From assembly GCF_009299795.1 (NCBI RefSeq), contig NZ_VIGP01000005.1:186001-250000 (forward strand): a stretch of 64,000 bases of DNA, written 5' to 3'. The DNA is from Brachybacterium subflavum. GTDB taxonomy: Bacteria > Actinomycetota > Actinomycetes > Actinomycetales > Dermabacteraceae. The position numbers were made by a program, and so were the translations under genes. Shown in pieces: positions 35,358 to 44,500 of the stretch (its first letter is position 1; each line of letters starts with the position of its first letter). Under the pieces are notes generated by a model. The model was not told the DNA's origin. It saw nothing but the letters and a program-made list of their open reading frames with translations, and did not search any database.

Positions 35358-37232
35358 TCAGAAGGGTGGTGGTCCGGGGTCGAACTTCGGAAGTGGATCC
35401 TGCTGCTTGCGCGGTCTTCGTACGGAGGCGCTGATGGGGAGGTCCCCGTCGTAGTGGAACGTCGGGGGTGGTTGGTACCGATGTCGCACGGACTTCTCGA
35501 CGGGGACTTCTTCGAGATCGTGGGCGCCGGCCTCGTCCATGTCCACGCGGGGCCACGGGTCCGGAACACCAGCCTTGATCGGCCAGGGCGAGTCCAGACG
35601 CGAGGGATCAGGTGTCTGCGGTGAATCGATCCCTGGAGCGCCTTCTGCATCGCGGCGCTGTTCGAAGTCGTCCTGCCGGCGCTGCATCACGTCCGAGAGG
35701 GCGCCGAGTTGGGCGACGGCTTGTGGTGTCAGCAGGTCGGTGTCGTCCTCACGGAACACGCGGAGCCGCTCGTGCATCTCCCACACCGTGCCCGCGATCC
35801 CTGCCGGCGACTCGTCCGCCTCCACGCGGATGGGGTCGAGCTTGCCGGCGGTCTTCATCGCGTGGTGGAACCAGCACAGGAAATGCAGGTTCTCCACCGC
35901 GGTCCGACCGCCGGCATCGGGGTGTTCGTGGTCGTACTCCACGATGTGATCGGCTTCGGAGGCCACGGAGGCTGCGCGTTCGCAGCCGGGGACGCCGCAG
36001 GACTGGCCGCGCAGGCGGAGGTGTTCGAGCATCGCCCCGGTCGGCCGGTACTTCTCCGCCGGCCGCGGCAGGAACTCCCCCGTCGACGGGTCGGTGAGGA
36101 CCCGGAACCACTCGTCACTCGTCCCGGCGATCTCTCTCGCCATCTGCGCGGGAATCGGGGTCCCGTCCTCGAGCACGCCCGGGGCGTCGTCGCCGCTGAC
36201 GAGGGTGAGGAAGGGGACCAGGACGTTCAAACGGAACCGGGCTTCGGGGACGGTGATCCCGCCGGTGTCGAGCTGCGCCGCGTGAGCAAGGTGGTAGCGG
36301 ATCAGGTTCAGGGACAGGGGCATGCCCTCGTTCTCGACCTGCCGGTCCGGATCCAGAGGGATTTCTGTGCCCTCGATGAGAGCGTGGCGCTGGGCGTTCT
36401 GGATCGCCCGCGCGGCCTGGTCGAACTTCCCGGCCAATGCCTTGATCTCCGGGACCGGGCCGATGATCCGCAGGGACGCGACCCCGTCGAGGGTTCCGGG
36501 GTCCAGGACCATGCGGCGACGGGCGGCGGCGACTTCTTCGGGTTCTTTCGGATGCCGCTGCCGAATCTTCGCCACCAAGAGCTCGAGACATTTCGTGAAC
36601 ACCCGCGGCATGATCGCCAAACACCACGACGCGACCGTGACATCCACCAGCACCATCTCCGCAGGAGTGAAATCCGCGGTCCGCCGCAACAGGGTGCGGA
36701 ACCATTCCGCAGGGAATTCCCCCGCTTCCAGGGCTTGGGTGCAGCGCGGCAGGAGGTCCACGGCCCGGTGGGCGTCGGTGATTGCCTTGGCAGCCTGCCC
36801 GCGGGTGCAGCGCATCGCGACCGCGACCATCAGGTCCTGCTGCTCGACCTCGAACGGGTCGGCGTCCGTGTCCTCACGTCCCACCCAGAACGGCGCCAGA
36901 GCCGCGAATCGCCGGGAGAGCTCGTGCGACTCATCGACCCCTTCGTCCCAGAGCGCGCGGACCCGCGCGGTCAGCTCCACATCCGGGCGCGGATCCACCC
37001 TGCGCGCCACCACATCGCGGCACACCGGCTTCTTCGATTCCTTCACGATGAACACGGGACGGACGCCGTCTGGAGGTGCGGCGACGAAGCGGGGCGTGTG
37101 GACGTGCATGTCCTCGCGTTGACGCTCGGTCATCATCTCCAAGTCGTCCAGGATCGCGAACGTCGACTCGACCGCCGACTGCCCGGGGATGTCCAGACGA
37201 CCCTGCGGCTCCGGTTGTTCGACTGCACTCAC
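35358..37232 (-). CDS. DUF222 / 13E12 repeat family HNH endonuclease-like protein
   Basis: A 624-residue protein with the DUF222 region (about 40-330) and an HNH nuclease domain (about 412-460): CGVPGCERAAS, then EADHIVEY, then NLHFLCWFHH. Both Cys pairs, the central DHI and the final His are present, so the nuclease is probably active. The start GTG at 37232 is 8 bases after ggaggagg; a GTG at 37241 would abut the site. Members are repeated in actinobacterial genomes and their role is poorly known, possibly selfish or phage-related. The codon choice looks slightly more A/T-rich than its neighbours. A 3' hairpin is at 35245-35280. Confidence 0.9.
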   Translation of the reverse strand: MSAVEQPEPQGRLDIPGQSAVESTFAILDDLEMMTERQREDMHVHTPRFVAAPPDGVRPVFIVKESKKPVCRDVVARRVDPRPDVELTARVRALWDEGVDESHELSRRFAALAPFWVGREDTDADPFEVEQQDLMVAVAMRCTRGQAAKAITDAHRAVDLLPRCTQALEAGEFPAEWFRTLLRRTADFTPAEMVLVDVTVASWCLAIMPRVFTKCLELLVAKIRQRHPKEPEEVAAARRRMVLDPGTLDGVASLRIIGPVPEIKALAGKFDQAARAIQNAQRHALIEGTEIPLDPDRQVENEGMPLSLNLIRYHLAHAAQLDTGGITVPEARFRLNVLVPFLTLVSGDDAPGVLEDGTPIPAQMAREIAGTSDEWFRVLTDPSTGEFLPRPAEKYRPTGAMLEHLRLRGQSCGVPGCERAASVASEADHIVEYDHEHPDAGGRTAVENLHFLCWFHHAMKTAGKLDPIRVEADESPAGIAGTVWEMHERLRVFREDDTDLLTPQAVAQLGALSDVMQRRQDDFEQRRDAEGAPGIDSPQTPDPSRLDSPWPIKAGVPDPWPRVDMDEAGAHDLEEVPVEKSVRHRYQPPPTFHYDGDLPISASVRRPRKQQDPLPKFDPGPPPF

Positions 37233-37629
37233 ACCGCCCACCTCCTCCCTGGCATTGCACGACCCCGCGCGATAGTGCGCGACTCGAAGGCTCTGAATCG
37301 ATAGACGAGAACACAGATTCCGGCGACTTCGCCCATGAACCCATTGCCGCTCACCCTTGATCGATATGTCCGATTATATCCCGCATTCCCGCGGAACACC
37401 AGACCGCAATCGCGGATGTGGATAAGCCGGAGAAAGACTCCCTCTCCTCCGCTCCCGCACGCTCCTCAGTGGATAACCCCGTGGAGAACACCCCCTTGTG
37501 GAGGAATCACTGCGCATGTCCAGAAATCGATGCACACGCCCACATCCTCGACGCACCCACCCCTTGACCCTGTGCCGACCACACGGTCTCTGATGAACCT
37601 GTCAGCCCCACCCGAGAGAAGGGACCCGC
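37233..37629. other. relatively A+T-rich spacer with DnaA-box-like sites
   Basis: A 397-base spacer between the divergent HNH gene and the flavoprotein. TGTGGATAA, the complement of the classical DnaA box, is at 37417-37425 and AGTGGATAA at 37468-37476, with gtggagaac and ttgtggagg nearby in the same orientation. An ATTATAT tract lies at about 37370. No coding frame is convincing here. Confidence 0.4.
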
Positions 37630-38964
37630 ATGAGCCAGCACGACCTCGTCACCGACCTCCGCGCCCGACACTCGGAGATCGCCCTCGCCCGGCCCGGCGA
37701 GGACATGTACGCCCGCTCGCTCGACCTGTGGAACGGCGGGGTCACGACGAGACCCGCCGTGATCGCCCGGCCGACGAGCACCGACCAGGTGTCCTCGCTC
37801 GTCCGGATCGCCCGGGAGCACGGCACTCCCCTCGCCGTGCGGGGCGGGGGCCACGACTGGCTGGGCCGCTCCCTGGCGGCCGACGGACTCACGATCGACC
37901 TCACCGACCTGCGCGACGTGAGGATCGAAGGCGCGGAGGCCGTCGTCGGCGGCGGCGCCCTGGCCGGTGACCTCGTCGCCGAAACGAGCCCCCGCGGGCT
38001 GCTCGCCGCGACCGGCACCGCCGGATCGGTGGGACTGGCCGGCCTCTCCCTCGCCGGCGGCTACGGCCCTCTGCTGGGGACGGCGGGGCTGGCCTGCGAC
38101 AACATCTTGGGGGCGGAGGTCGTCCTGGCCGACGGCACGGTCACCTCGACACAGGAGGATCCGGAGCTGCTGTGGGCGCTGCGGGGCGGCGGCGGGAACT
38201 TCGGCGTGGTGACGTCGATGCGGATCGCCCTGCACCGGGACCGCGGCATCGTCGGCGGGACCGCGCTCTTCCCGGGGTCGCAGGCGGCGACGGTGCTCGA
38301 CGGCTGCGCCGAGCTCATCGCACGCGGGATCCGCGGTCTGACCCTCCTCGCCGAGCTCACGCACGTTCCCGACGTCGGCCCCAGCGTGCTCGTGGTCGCG
38401 GTGTGGTCCGGCGAGCCCGACGGGGCGGGCCCCGCGCTCGACGCGGTGCGAGGACTCGGCACTCCCCTCGTCGAGGACATGGAGCCGACGACTCAGCAGG
38501 ACCTGCTCGCGGGCTTCGACCAGCAGGTGCCGCACGGGATGCACTGGTGCATGCGCGCGCGGACGGTCCGCGCCCTGACCCCCGAGGTCATCCAGGCGCT
38601 GCTCGCCGCGGTCGAGGGCCGGCCGAGTCCCGGCGCCGGGATCGGGATGCGGCAGTTCCACGGCGCGGCGACCGACGTGCCGGCGGATGCCACCGCCTTC
38701 GGCCGGCGCGAGGAGCACGTGGCCCTGGAGATCTCGGCCGGATGGACCGACGGGGAGGACCCGGAGCCGTACGTCGAGTGGGCGGAGGCGGTGCGGCGCA
38801 CCCTCGAGCCGCTCGCCCTCCCCGGCGGCTATCCGAACTTCCTCGCTCCGCAGTTCACGGATCAGGTCGCGGCCTCGTACGGCGGCCACGCCGATCGCCT
38901 GCGCAGAGCGAAGGCCCGCTTCGACCCCGACGACGTCTTCACCGCCACGCCCCTGCCCTCCTGA
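37630..38964 (+). CDS. FAD-binding oxidoreductase (BBE-like, VAO family)
   Basis: A 444-residue flavoprotein. It has the FAD PP-loop region at about 43-110, with RGGGHDW (His75 is the expected 8-alpha covalent attachment residue), GSVGLAGLSLAGGYG, and the C-terminal BBE segment YGGHADRLRRAKARFDPDDVF (split: YGG-H... DPDDVF). The second covalent Cys of bicovalent members is absent, so attachment is probably through His only. Substrates of the family are sugars or hydroxylated secondary metabolites. A gaaggg site precedes the ATG at 37630. Confidence 0.88.
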   Translation: MSQHDLVTDLRARHSEIALARPGEDMYARSLDLWNGGVTTRPAVIARPTSTDQVSSLVRIAREHGTPLAVRGGGHDWLGRSLAADGLTIDLTDLRDVRIEGAEAVVGGGALAGDLVAETSPRGLLAATGTAGSVGLAGLSLAGGYGPLLGTAGLACDNILGAEVVLADGTVTSTQEDPELLWALRGGGGNFGVVTSMRIALHRDRGIVGGTALFPGSQAATVLDGCAELIARGIRGLTLLAELTHVPDVGPSVLVVAVWSGEPDGAGPALDAVRGLGTPLVEDMEPTTQQDLLAGFDQQVPHGMHWCMRARTVRALTPEVIQALLAAVEGRPSPGAGIGMRQFHGAATDVPADATAFGRREEHVALEISAGWTDGEDPEPYVEWAEAVRRTLEPLALPGGYPNFLAPQFTDQVAASYGGHADRLRRAKARFDPDDVFTATPLPS

Positions 38965-39079
38965 CGCGGCATCATCCCGCCCCGCGACCGCTGACAGCGC
39001 GCCCTGGATGCCCGATCATGGGCGTGGGTGGGAGCGTCGATCGCCCGAGAGCCGAGAACGTGCGAGAGCGGGGAAGCCT

Positions 39080-39904
39080 GTGCACCTGAGCGAGACGGTC
39101 GGACACGACAGCGAGTCGGTCGCACGCGACAGCACCCGCAGCATCGTCCTCATCCACGCCGTGCGGTCCTCGCGGACGATGTGGAAGGGCCAGACCCGTC
39201 GTCTGCGCCGGCGCGGGTACACGGTGATCGCGCCGGACCTCCCGGGGCACGGCCGGCGCCGGGGCGAGCCGTTCACCCTCGAGGGCGCGCTGGCGACGAT
39301 CGACGAGGCCGTGGACGCATGCGGCGAGCCGCCGCTGCTGGTCGGGCTGTCGCTCGGCGGCTTCCTCACGCTGCACTGGGCCGGCGCGCATTCCGGGCGG
39401 CTGGCCGGCGTGGTCGCCGCCGACTGCACGATCGTCCCGGGGCCGGCGCTCGCCCGGATCTATGGGCTGTGGATCAGCATGAAGGACTGGATCCCCGGGG
39501 ATTCCGACGCAAGGGTCGCCCGCGCTTTCGCGCGTCGGCACAGCGAGAAGGCGGCGCGGCGCTACTACGGGGGCGGGCGCGCCCACGGGGTGGTCCGGGG
39601 CGTGGTGCGCACCATCGGTTCGCTCGACCTGCTGGCCGACGTCGCCGCGATCGACGGGCCCCTGACCTTCGTCAACGGAGCGCAGGATCCCTTCCGACGG
39701 CACGAAGCCCTGTTCCTGGAGGCCGCGCGCGACGCGTGCCTCGTGATCCTCGAGGACGCCGGGCACCTCGCGAACCTCTCCCGGCCCAGGCGCTTCACGA
39801 AGGTGCTGCGCCGCGCCGCCGGCGAGAGGGCCGAGCGCCGCGCGCCCGTCGGCCCCTCGGCCGACAGCCCCGCTCAGCCCGCCCGCAGCACCCACTCGCC
39901 GTAG
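39080..39904 (+). CDS. alpha/beta hydrolase
   Basis: A 274-residue hydrolase: HAVRSSRTMWKGQ in the oxyanion region, DLPGHGRRRG, the nucleophile elbow GLSLGGF, acid Asp in NGAQDPF and His in AGHLANLS. The GTG at 39080 has a gggaag site; an in-frame ATG at 39008 is possible. The last 31 bases overlap the end of the convergent mraY-like gene. Substrate unknown. Confidence 0.83.
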   Translation: MHLSETVGHDSESVARDSTRSIVLIHAVRSSRTMWKGQTRRLRRRGYTVIAPDLPGHGRRRGEPFTLEGALATIDEAVDACGEPPLLVGLSLGGFLTLHWAGAHSGRLAGVVAADCTIVPGPALARIYGLWISMKDWIPGDSDARVARAFARRHSEKAARRYYGGGRAHGVVRGVVRTIGSLDLLADVAAIDGPLTFVNGAQDPFRRHEALFLEAARDACLVILEDAGHLANLSRPRRFTKVLRRAAGERAERRAPVGPSADSPAQPARSTHSP

Positions 39905-40974
39905 AAGATCGCGAGCCCCGCGCCCACGCAGATCGCGCTGATCAGCCAGAACCGGATCGAGACCGTGACCTGGCTCCATCCGCGCATCTCGAAGTGGTGG
40001 TGGATGGGGGTGATGAGGAACAGGCGCCTGCCCACGCCGTTGTTGCGCCGCTTGGTGAGCTTGAAGAAGCCGACCTGCAGGATCACGGTGACGGTCTCGA
40101 AGACGAACAGGCCGCCGAGCACGATCATCAGCAGCTCTGTGCGGGTCATGATCGCGAGGCCCGCGAGGGCCCCGCCGAGGGCGAGGGAGCCGGTGTCTCC
40201 CATGAACAGGATCGCCGGCGGCGTGTTCCACCACAGGAAGCCGATGCAGGCGCCGGCGAGGCACGCGGCGACAAGCGCCAGGTCCAGGGGGTCGCGCACC
40301 TCGTAGCAGCCCGGCTCGACCGCTGCCCGGCAGCTCTGCAGCGACTTCCAGATCCCGATGAACGCGTAGGCGGCGAAGGCCATCGCGGAGGCGCCGGCGG
40401 CCTGGCCGTCGAGGCCGTCGGTGAGGTTCACGCCGTTGCTGGCGCCGGTGATCATGAGGACCGCCCAGGCCACGAACAGGAGGGTCCCGACGATCACACC
40501 GAACGCGGCCAGGTCGATCGCCGTGTCGCGGACCAGGGAGATCCGGAAGCTCGCCGGGGTGATGCCGTCGCGGGCGAACCGGGTGGCGAGCAGGGCGAAG
40601 ACGACGGCCACCGCCGTCTGGCCCAGCAGCTTCTGCCACGATCGCAGCCCGAGGGAGCGCTCCTGGCGGATCTTCGTCCAGTCGTCGAGGAAGCCGACGA
40701 ACCCGACGCCGAGCATCAGGAAGAGCACGAGCATCCCGGAGACCGTCGGCGGCGACCACGTGACCAGGTGCGCGAGCAGGTAGCCGGCGAGCGTCGCCCC
40801 CATGATGGCGATCCCGCCCATCTGCGGGGTGCCGCGCTTGGACAGGTGGGTCGTCGGCCCGTCCATGCGCACGAACTGGGCCCACCCCCTGCGCTTGGCG
40901 AGGCTCGTGTAGAGCCGCGTGCCGACGGCACCGACGATCAGCGCGATCGCCGTGCCCAGGAGGATCAGGGTCAT
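39874..40974 (-). CDS. mraY: MraY-like phospho-N-acetylmuramoyl-pentapeptide transferase
   Basis: A 366-residue enzyme with ten hydrophobic segments. It transfers phospho-MurNAc-pentapeptide to undecaprenyl phosphate to make lipid I. Hallmarks are all present: KRGTPQMGG (47-54), Asp97-Asp98-x2-Lys101 (FLDDWTK), NLTDGLDG (183-190), FMGDTGSLALGG (258-269) and the TPIHHHFEMRGW loop (322-333), so it should be active. It is outside any visible dcw cell-division cluster: no mur or fts gene lies near. Its ATG overlaps the HelR stop by 4 bases (ATGA, 40971-40974). It may be a paralog conferring tolerance to MraY inhibitors, or the only copy; the window cannot tell. Confidence 0.92.
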   Translation of the reverse strand: MTLILLGTAIALIVGAVGTRLYTSLAKRRGWAQFVRMDGPTTHLSKRGTPQMGGIAIMGATLAGYLLAHLVTWSPPTVSGMLVLFLMLGVGFVGFLDDWTKIRQERSLGLRSWQKLLGQTAVAVVFALLATRFARDGITPASFRISLVRDTAIDLAAFGVIVGTLLFVAWAVLMITGASNGVNLTDGLDGQAAGASAMAFAAYAFIGIWKSLQSCRAAVEPGCYEVRDPLDLALVAACLAGACIGFLWWNTPPAILFMGDTGSLALGGALAGLAIMTRTELLMIVLGGLFVFETVTVILQVGFFKLTKRRNNGVGRRLFLITPIHHHFEMRGWSQVTVSIRFWLISAICVGAGLAIFYGEWVLRAG

Positions 40975-43130
40975 GACTGGGGATCATTCCATCCCGGCTC
41001 AAGGGTCACCAGTCGGTGGGTCGCGCGGGTGCGCGCCACATAGAGGTCCCGGGCGCCCGCATCCCCCGCCGCCTCGATCGCGGCGGGGTCCACGACGATC
41101 ACGCTGTCGAACTCGAGTCCGCGCGCCTCGGGCGCGGCGATCACGCTCGCGACGCCGCCGGGTAGGGCCTCGATCGCTCCGTCGGCGTCCTCGGCGGCGG
41201 TGATGACGCCGACGAGGCCGTCGGGGTCGATCTCGCGGAGGTCGTCGACCGAGCGCCGCAGGTCCTCGAAGAGGCTCGCGCGCGATGCGGGCACCCGGGT
41301 CGGCTCCTCGCCGTGGCGCAGGGAGCGCGAGAGCCGCTGCTGCGGGGCGATCCGCGCCAGCAGCTCGCGCGTGGACTCGAGGATCTCCGCGGTGGTGCGG
41401 TAGTTGATGCTCAGGGTCCGATGCTCGAAGCGATCCTGGACGAAGGGGCCGAGCGCCTCGCCCCAGCTGCGGATCGTGCTGGTGGGCCCCGCCTGGGCGA
41501 GGTCGCCGACCACCGTCATCGAGCGCTCCGGGCAGCGTCGCACGAGCACGCGCCACTGCATCGGGGACAGCTGCTGGGCCTCGTCGACGACGATGTGGCC
41601 GACGACCTCCTCGGGCGGCCCGTCCACGAGGGCCCGCGCCTCGTCGAGCAGGGCGAGGTCGGCGAGGGTCCAGACCGTCGGCGCGCCGGGCCCCTCGGCT
41701 CCCGCCATCTGCGCGAGGTCCTCGGCCGACGCCTCCGGCAGCGCGCGGGCGAGCGCCGCGGGATCGGTGAGGACGCGGCGCACCACGTCGGCCGGATCCA
41801 GGCGCGGCCACACTCCTTCGACGGCGCGGTCGATGGCGGGATCCACGAGCAGGTCCTCGTGGATCTGCTCCCAGTCGATGTCGAGATCGGCGCCTGCCCC
41901 CTGCCCGCCGTCGCCGCCCATCCGGGCGATGTCGCCTGCGACCGCGCGGTCGAGGTTCAGTCCGTATGCGGCCTCGAGCTCGGCCTCGTACGCGGTGTCC
42001 TCGCTCGTGGTGCGCGCCTCGAGCTCGCTGACCAGGTCGTCCACGATCGCCTCGAGGAACAGGGCGCGGGCCTCGGTGTGCCCGGGCGCGCCCTGCAGGG
42101 CCGATCGCCGGGCCGCATCGACGTGCTCGGCGTCCAGCACGACCGTGTCGTGCGCGGTGGGCAGCTCGAGCGGGACCCCGCGGGGCTGGTGGTCGCGCAC
42201 GTGCGCGGCGAGGGCGTCCGCGAGCTCGGCGCGGCCCTTGAGGCGGGCGATGCGGTCGGGCTCGGTGCGCGCGGGCTCCGCGCCGACGAGGTCCGGGAGC
42301 GTCGCCAGGTGCACGTCGTTCTCGCCGAGCGAGGGCAGCACGTCGGAGATGTAGGTGAGGAAGCGCCGGTTCGGGCCGAAGACCATGACGCCGCGCCCGG
42401 CGATCGCGGGCCAGGCATAGAGCACGAAGGCGGCGCGGTGGAGGGCGACGATCGTCTTGCCCGTGCCCGGCCCGCCGTCGACCACGGTCACGCCGCGATG
42501 GGAGGAGCGGACGATCTCGTCCTGCTCGGCCTGCAGGGTGGAGGCGGCCTCGCGCATCCGTCCCGTGCGGGGTCCGCCGAGCGCGGCGGTGAGCGGCCCG
42601 TCGCCGACCACGTCGCCGGGCAGCGGGGCGCTGCCGTCGAGGATCTCGTCGCTGACGCCGACGACGCGCCGGCCGTCCGTGCGCAGGTGGCGGCGCCGGC
42701 GCAGCCCCATCGGACTGAGCATCGTCGCGGCGTAGAAGGGGCGCGCGGCCTCGGCCCGCCAGTCCACCAGCAGCGTGTCACCGTTCGCGGTGCGCATGCC
42801 GATCCTGCCGATGTGCAGTCCGTCCGCGGGCGCGGAGTTCCCGTCGCCGCTGCCGTCGATGCGTCCGAAGCACAGCGAGCGCTCGGCCGCCCGCAGCTGC
42901 TGGATCCTCTCGCTCAGCCGGTGCACCTCGACGTCCCGTGCCAGGGAATCCGTCGGGCCGCCGACGGGGGCCGCGAGCGCCCGTCGCTGCGCCTCCGTCC
43001 TCTCCTGCACCTCCCGGTCGAGCTGCGCATGCATGCGGTCCACCGCGCGCTGCTCGACCGCCGTCTGCTCCTCCTCGCTCCCACCTGCATCGATGCCGCT
43101 CTGACCTGCCGAACTCGTGTGTCCGTCCAC
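40971..43130 (-). CDS. helR: HelR/HelD-like RNA polymerase-associated motor ATPase
   Basis: A 719-residue superfamily 1 ATPase. The N-terminal 90 residues are a long coiled coil (EEEQTAVEQRAVDRM..., RLSERIQQLRAAERSL), which in HelD enters the secondary channel of RNA polymerase. Then come FGRID and LHIGRIGM with LLVDWRAEAARPFY, typical of HelD/HelR rather than UvrD. Walker A is GGPGTGKT (219-226) and Walker B is VVDEAQQLSP. HelR proteins eject stalled or rifamycin-bound polymerase and can give rifamycin tolerance. The GTG at 43130 is preferred: TTG/GTG codons at 43157-43154 overlap the -10 box. Translation is coupled to the downstream mraY-like gene. Confidence 0.88.
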   Translation of the reverse strand: MDGHTSSAGQSGIDAGGSEEEQTAVEQRAVDRMHAQLDREVQERTEAQRRALAAPVGGPTDSLARDVEVHRLSERIQQLRAAERSLCFGRIDGSGDGNSAPADGLHIGRIGMRTANGDTLLVDWRAEAARPFYAATMLSPMGLRRRRHLRTDGRRVVGVSDEILDGSAPLPGDVVGDGPLTAALGGPRTGRMREAASTLQAEQDEIVRSSHRGVTVVDGGPGTGKTIVALHRAAFVLYAWPAIAGRGVMVFGPNRRFLTYISDVLPSLGENDVHLATLPDLVGAEPARTEPDRIARLKGRAELADALAAHVRDHQPRGVPLELPTAHDTVVLDAEHVDAARRSALQGAPGHTEARALFLEAIVDDLVSELEARTTSEDTAYEAELEAAYGLNLDRAVAGDIARMGGDGGQGAGADLDIDWEQIHEDLLVDPAIDRAVEGVWPRLDPADVVRRVLTDPAALARALPEASAEDLAQMAGAEGPGAPTVWTLADLALLDEARALVDGPPEEVVGHIVVDEAQQLSPMQWRVLVRRCPERSMTVVGDLAQAGPTSTIRSWGEALGPFVQDRFEHRTLSINYRTTAEILESTRELLARIAPQQRLSRSLRHGEEPTRVPASRASLFEDLRRSVDDLREIDPDGLVGVITAAEDADGAIEALPGGVASVIAAPEARGLEFDSVIVVDPAAIEAAGDAGARDLYVARTRATHRLVTLEPGWNDPQS

Positions 43131-43156
43131 GCACCCCGCCTCTCGAAGACCCACCA

Positions 43157-43192
43157 ACTATGAGGACGGAGGCGGCGAAGGTCAACGTTGAC
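43157..43192 (-). promoter_or_regulatory. promoter of the HelR-MraY operon with a -35 dyad
   Basis: Minus-strand -35 TTGACC and -10 CATAGT (43162-43157) are 17 bases apart. The perfect 12-bp palindrome gtcaacgttgac (43181-43192) overlaps the -35, so a dimeric regulator could block it. It does not resemble the rifamycin-associated element as I remember it. Confidence 0.5.
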
Positions 43193-43252
43193 TTCTCCGC
43201 CCGGTTCGTATCCTGCGCCGTCCGCGGGAGCACGGGTCTAGGCTCGCGGAGC

Positions 43253-43810
43253 ATGACACCGGAACCCGATCAGCAGCCCCTCGATGAGCATGGCCGCCTC
43301 GACCCGCCGTTCCGCGCCGACGAATGGGACACCCTGCGCGGTTTCCTCGACTTCCAGCGCGCGACCTTCGCGTGGAAGTGCCGCGGGCTCGACGCCGCGC
43401 AGCTGGCGCGCACCATCGGACCGAGCTCCATGACGCTCGCCGGGATGATGAAGCACCTGGCCTATGTCGAGGACGATTGGTTCAGCCGCGACCTGCACGA
43501 CGAGCCGCTGCGCGAGCCCTGGGCGTCCGTCGACTGGAGGGCCCGGCCCGACTGGGAGTGGGAGACCGCGACCGAGGACGATCCCGACGAGGTGCGCGCG
43601 CTGTGGACCGCGTCGGTCGAGCGCGCCCGCGACCTCGCCGCCCGGGCCTACGGGGAGGGCGGCCTGGGCATCGAGGCGAAGCGCCTGTTCCCCGACGGGC
43701 GCAGTCCGAGCCTGCGCTGGATCATGACGCACATGATCGAGGAGTACGCGCGCCACAACGGGCACGCGGACCTGCTGCGCGAGTCGATCGACGGGGAGGT
43801 AGGCGAGTAG
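43253..43810 (+). CDS. DinB family (DUF664) protein
   Basis: A 185-residue DUF664 protein. Putative metal ligands are His68 ([13 protein letters not shown]), His168 and His171 ([12 protein letters not shown]). The YVEDDWF segment and the closing RESIDG pattern are typical of the actinobacterial mycothiol-linked group. TAGGCT (43239-43244) lies 8 bases before the ATG with no ribosome site. It is divergent from the HelR operon. Substrate unknown. Confidence 0.85.
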   Translation: MTPEPDQQPLDEHGRLDPPFRADEWDTLRGFLDFQRATFAWKCRGLDAAQLARTIGPSSMTLAGMMKHLAYVEDDWFSRDLHDEPLREPWASVDWRARPDWEWETATEDDPDEVRALWTASVERARDLAARAYGEGGLGIEAKRLFPDGRSPSLRWIMTHMIEEYARHNGHADLLRESIDGEVGE

Positions 43811-43873
43811 CGGCGCGCAGGTCGGCACGCCCGGCCCCTGGCGCTCGCGGCCGCCCCGCGCGAGGATCGAGCC

Positions 43874-44500
43874 ATGACCCCGAGCACCGACCCGCGGACC
43901 ATCGCCATACTCCTGTTCGACGGCGTCGAGGAGCTCGACGCCGTGGGTCCGTGGGAGGTCCTCTCGTACTGGACGCAGAACCATCCCCAGGACGGCTGGC
44001 GGGCGGTCACCGCGAGCGTCGGCGGCGGCGCGATCACGGCCGCGAAGGGCATGGTCGTCACGCCGACGACCTCTCTCGAGGAGCTCGGGCACGTGGACGT
44101 GCTCCTGCATCCCGGCGGCCACGGCACGCGGGCGCTGTTCAGGGACGAGGCGCACCTCGAGCGCGTGCGCCGCATCGCCGGGACCGCCGAGCTGATGACG
44201 AGCGTGTGCACCGGGTCCCTCGTCTATGCGGCCGCCGGCCTGCTGCGCGACCGTCCCGCGATCACGCACTGGGGCTCCGTGGACCTGCTGCGCGAGATCG
44301 ATCCGAGCATCGACGTGCGCGAGGGCGAGCGCTGGGTGGACGACGGCGACGTGGTCACCTCGGCCGGGGTCTCCGCCGGGATCGACATGGCGCTGCACCT
44401 GGTGGGGCGCCTGGTCTCGCCGCAGCGCGCCCGGGATGTCCAGCACGGCATCGAGTACGACCCCGCGCCGCCGGTGTGGGACGACGAAGGAGACGCATGA
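43874..44500 (+). CDS. DJ-1/PfpI family protein (isonitrile hydratase-like)
   Basis: A 208-residue protein of the DJ-1/PfpI fold. The nucleophile is Cys112 in SVCTGSL, with His132 in THWGS and Glu19 near the N-terminus (DGVEELD). This is the usual pattern of isonitrile hydratases and of the input domain of GlxA regulators. Its stop overlaps the start of an NTF2-like gene (44497-44500). A role in detoxifying a small electrophile is inferred. Confidence 0.86.
   Translation: MTPSTDPRTIAILLFDGVEELDAVGPWEVLSYWTQNHPQDGWRAVTASVGGGAITAAKGMVVTPTTSLEELGHVDVLLHPGGHGTRALFRDEAHLERVRRIAGTAELMTSVCTGSLVYAAAGLLRDRPAITHWGSVDLLREIDPSIDVREGERWVDDGDVVTSAGVSAGIDMALHLVGRLVSPQRARDVQHGIEYDPAPPVWDDEGDA

Noticed and set aside
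37630-39904. Biosynthetic gene cluster suggested by the flavoprotein and hydrolase
   Set aside because: No synthase, carrier protein or tailoring neighbours; the genes stand alone.
40971-43130. Annotation as an ordinary UvrD/PcrA DNA helicase
   Set aside because: The N-terminal coiled coil and the GRIG and LLVDWRAEAARPFY segments point to HelD/HelR.
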